DNA from: Micavibrio sp.
Lineage (GTDB): Bacteria > Pseudomonadota > Alphaproteobacteria > Micavibrionales > Micavibrionaceae
Direction of reading: 5' to 3'
Assembly (NCBI GenBank): GCA_027066695.1
Contig: JAMONE010000196.1
Coordinates: 1 to 7,597 of the forward strand
Length of the DNA stretch: 7,597 bases
The translations under genes were made by a program, and so were the position numbers. Positions 6,592 to 7,597 of this stretch are shown one piece after another. The notes under the pieces were generated by a model, which ran no database searches, was not told the DNA's origin, and worked only from the letters and a program-made list of their open reading frames with translations. Every line of letters starts with the position of its first letter. Within the stretch, counting starts at the first letter, position 1.

Positions 6592-6596
6592 AAGGA
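6592..6596 (+). promoter_or_regulatory. Shine-Dalgarno of topA, deciding a TTG start
   Basis: AAGGA lies eight bases before the TTG at 6605. No ATG or GTG in the topA frame lies close by, and the protein reads as a complete TopA N-terminus from this TTG (Met-Ala-Lys-Asn-Leu-Val-Ile-Val-Glu-Ser), so this site fixes the start. Confidence 0.75.
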
Positions 6597-6604
6597 ATTA
6601 AAAA

Positions 6605-7597
6605 TTGGCTAAAAATCTTGTAATTGTTGAGTCGCCCGCAAAGGCGAAGACTATAAATAAATATCTCGGGAATGATTTCGAGGTATTGGCATCATATGGG
6701 CATGTGCGTGATTTGGTTAACAAAGACGGATCGGTTTTGCCCGATGAAGATTTTGCCATGAAATGGCAGCTTGGGGATCGCGCGGATAAGAATGTCCGTG
6801 ATATTAAACGCGCTCTTAAAAAAGCTGATGCATTGTACCTCGCGCCTGACCCTGATAGGGAGGGAGAAGCGATTGCGTGGCATATATATGAGCTACTAAA
6901 CGAAGAAAACCTGCTTGAGGGCAAGGAGGTTCACCGCGTAACTTTTAACGAAATTACAAAAAAAGCCGTCAATACGGCGTTTGAAAATGCACGGGGGCTG
7001 GATCAGCCTTTGATTGATGCATATCTAGCGCGTCGCGCACTGGATTATCTGGTTGGCTTTAATATATCACCGATTTTATGGCGTAAATTACCTGGCTCTC
7101 GCTCGGCTGGTCGCGTGCAATCGGTTGCTCTGCGCTTGATATGTGAGCGCGAGACAGAAATTGAGCTGTTTAATCCGCAAGAATATTGGAGCATAGAAGC
7201 CCGCCTTCACACGCAAGACGGTGCGCCATTTACTGCCCGCCTTACGCATTTAGCGGGCAATAAGCTCGGCAAGTTTGATATCCCGAACGAAGAAAACGCT
7301 AGCGCGGCGATTGAGCGCATAAAGAACAAATCTCTTTCGATACAAAAAATCGAAAAAAAGCAGGTTAAGCGCAGCCCTTCTGCTCCGTTTATTACTTCAT
7401 CATTGCAAATGGAAGCCTCGCGCAAGCTTGGCATGTCGGCCTCGAATGCTATGCGCCTTGCGCAACGTTTATATGAAGGCACAGCTGAGGATGGCGGGCT
7501 TATCACTTATATGAGGACTGACGGCACGACATTATCCGAAGATGCGGTTAAACAATGCCGCAGCGTTATCGGCAAGGATTACGGCAATAAATATCTA
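6605..7597 (+). CDS. topA: DNA topoisomerase I, N-terminal part (C-terminus beyond window)
   Basis: TopA relaxes negative supercoils by cutting one strand through a 5'-phosphotyrosine link. The 331 residues present cover the catalytic half. The TOPRIM domain holds Glu9 in VIVESPAKA, GHVRDL at 32-37, and the metal-binding DPDREGEA at 82-89. Next come the conserved LARRALDYLVG (141-151) and SAGRVQSVALR (167-177). The active-site Tyr302 lies in ITYMRTDGTTLS, with Arg304 beside it. The gate domains and the C-terminal zinc-ribbon or tail region lie beyond the right edge. Translation starts at TTG with a good Shine-Dalgarno. The frame is open to the last base and shows no damage. The position after dprA is the usual alphaproteobacterial order. 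Confidence 0.97.
   Translation, partial: MAKNLVIVESPAKAKTINKYLGNDFEVLASYGHVRDLVNKDGSVLPDEDFAMKWQLGDRADKNVRDIKRALKKADALYLAPDPDREGEAIAWHIYELLNEENLLEGKEVHRVTFNEITKKAVNTAFENARGLDQPLIDAYLARRALDYLVGFNISPILWRKLPGSRSAGRVQSVALRLICERETEIELFNPQEYWSIEARLHTQDGAPFTARLTHLAGNKLGKFDIPNEENASAAIERIKNKSLSIQKIEKKQVKRSPSAPFITSSLQMEASRKLGMSASNAMRLAQRLYEGTAEDGGLITYMRTDGTTLSEDAVKQCRSVIGKDYGNKYL

Noticed and set aside
6422..6604. Small RNA or tRNA gene in the dprA-topA spacer
   Set aside because: The folding potential is explained by two inverted repeats; there is no cloverleaf and no promoter-terminator pair.
7207..7506. Minus-strand 99-codon open frame opposite topA
   Set aside because: It overlaps the active-site region of topA and has no recognisable motif.

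Overview
The window looks like bacterial chromosome of moderate to low GC. It probably comes from an alphaproteobacterium. The basis is the order pyrB, plsY, dprA, topA on one strand, which recalls the conserved pyrB-pyrC-plsY-dprA-topA order of many Alphaproteobacteria (remembered context, not searched). The lineage below class level cannot be read from the sequence.

Left part, positions 1 to about 3060, minus strand: a cell-envelope module. Reading leftwards it holds a single-domain CheY-like response regulator (2665-3045), a lipoprotein secretin resembling the PilN family of type IVb pilus outer-membrane channels (1130-2617), and a secreted protein of repeated 'choice-of-anchor D'/ASH-like beta domains that runs off the left edge (1-972). 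A divergent intergenic region (3046-3142) separates this module from a plus-strand series. That series starts with a small A24-family prepilin peptidase (3143-3631). Secretin plus prepilin peptidase points to a type IV pilus-like or related secretion machine, most of which must lie outside the window. The response regulator and the beta-domain protein would be its accessory or regulatory parts. This last assignment is inference from proximity.

Right part, plus strand: housekeeping genes. The peptidase overlaps pyrB (aspartate carbamoyltransferase, pyrimidine synthesis) by ATGA, and pyrB overlaps plsY (acyl-phosphate glycerol-3-phosphate acyltransferase, phospholipid synthesis) by TGATG, so these three probably form one translationally coupled transcript. 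dprA (ssDNA-binding RecA loader in transformation) and topA (DNA topoisomerase I, cut by the right edge) follow, each after a spacer holding palindromic repeats. pyrC is absent from its usual place after pyrB.

Non-coding structure: two diverged copies of one palindromic element lie on each side of dprA (5177-5255 and 6517-6580). A second, unrelated inverted repeat sits at 6436-6498. No tRNA, rRNA, CRISPR array or insertion sequence was seen. The best lead is the secretin / peptidase / CheY / beta-domain cluster. It is a plausible but incomplete surface-appendage locus, and its novelty cannot be judged from this window alone.
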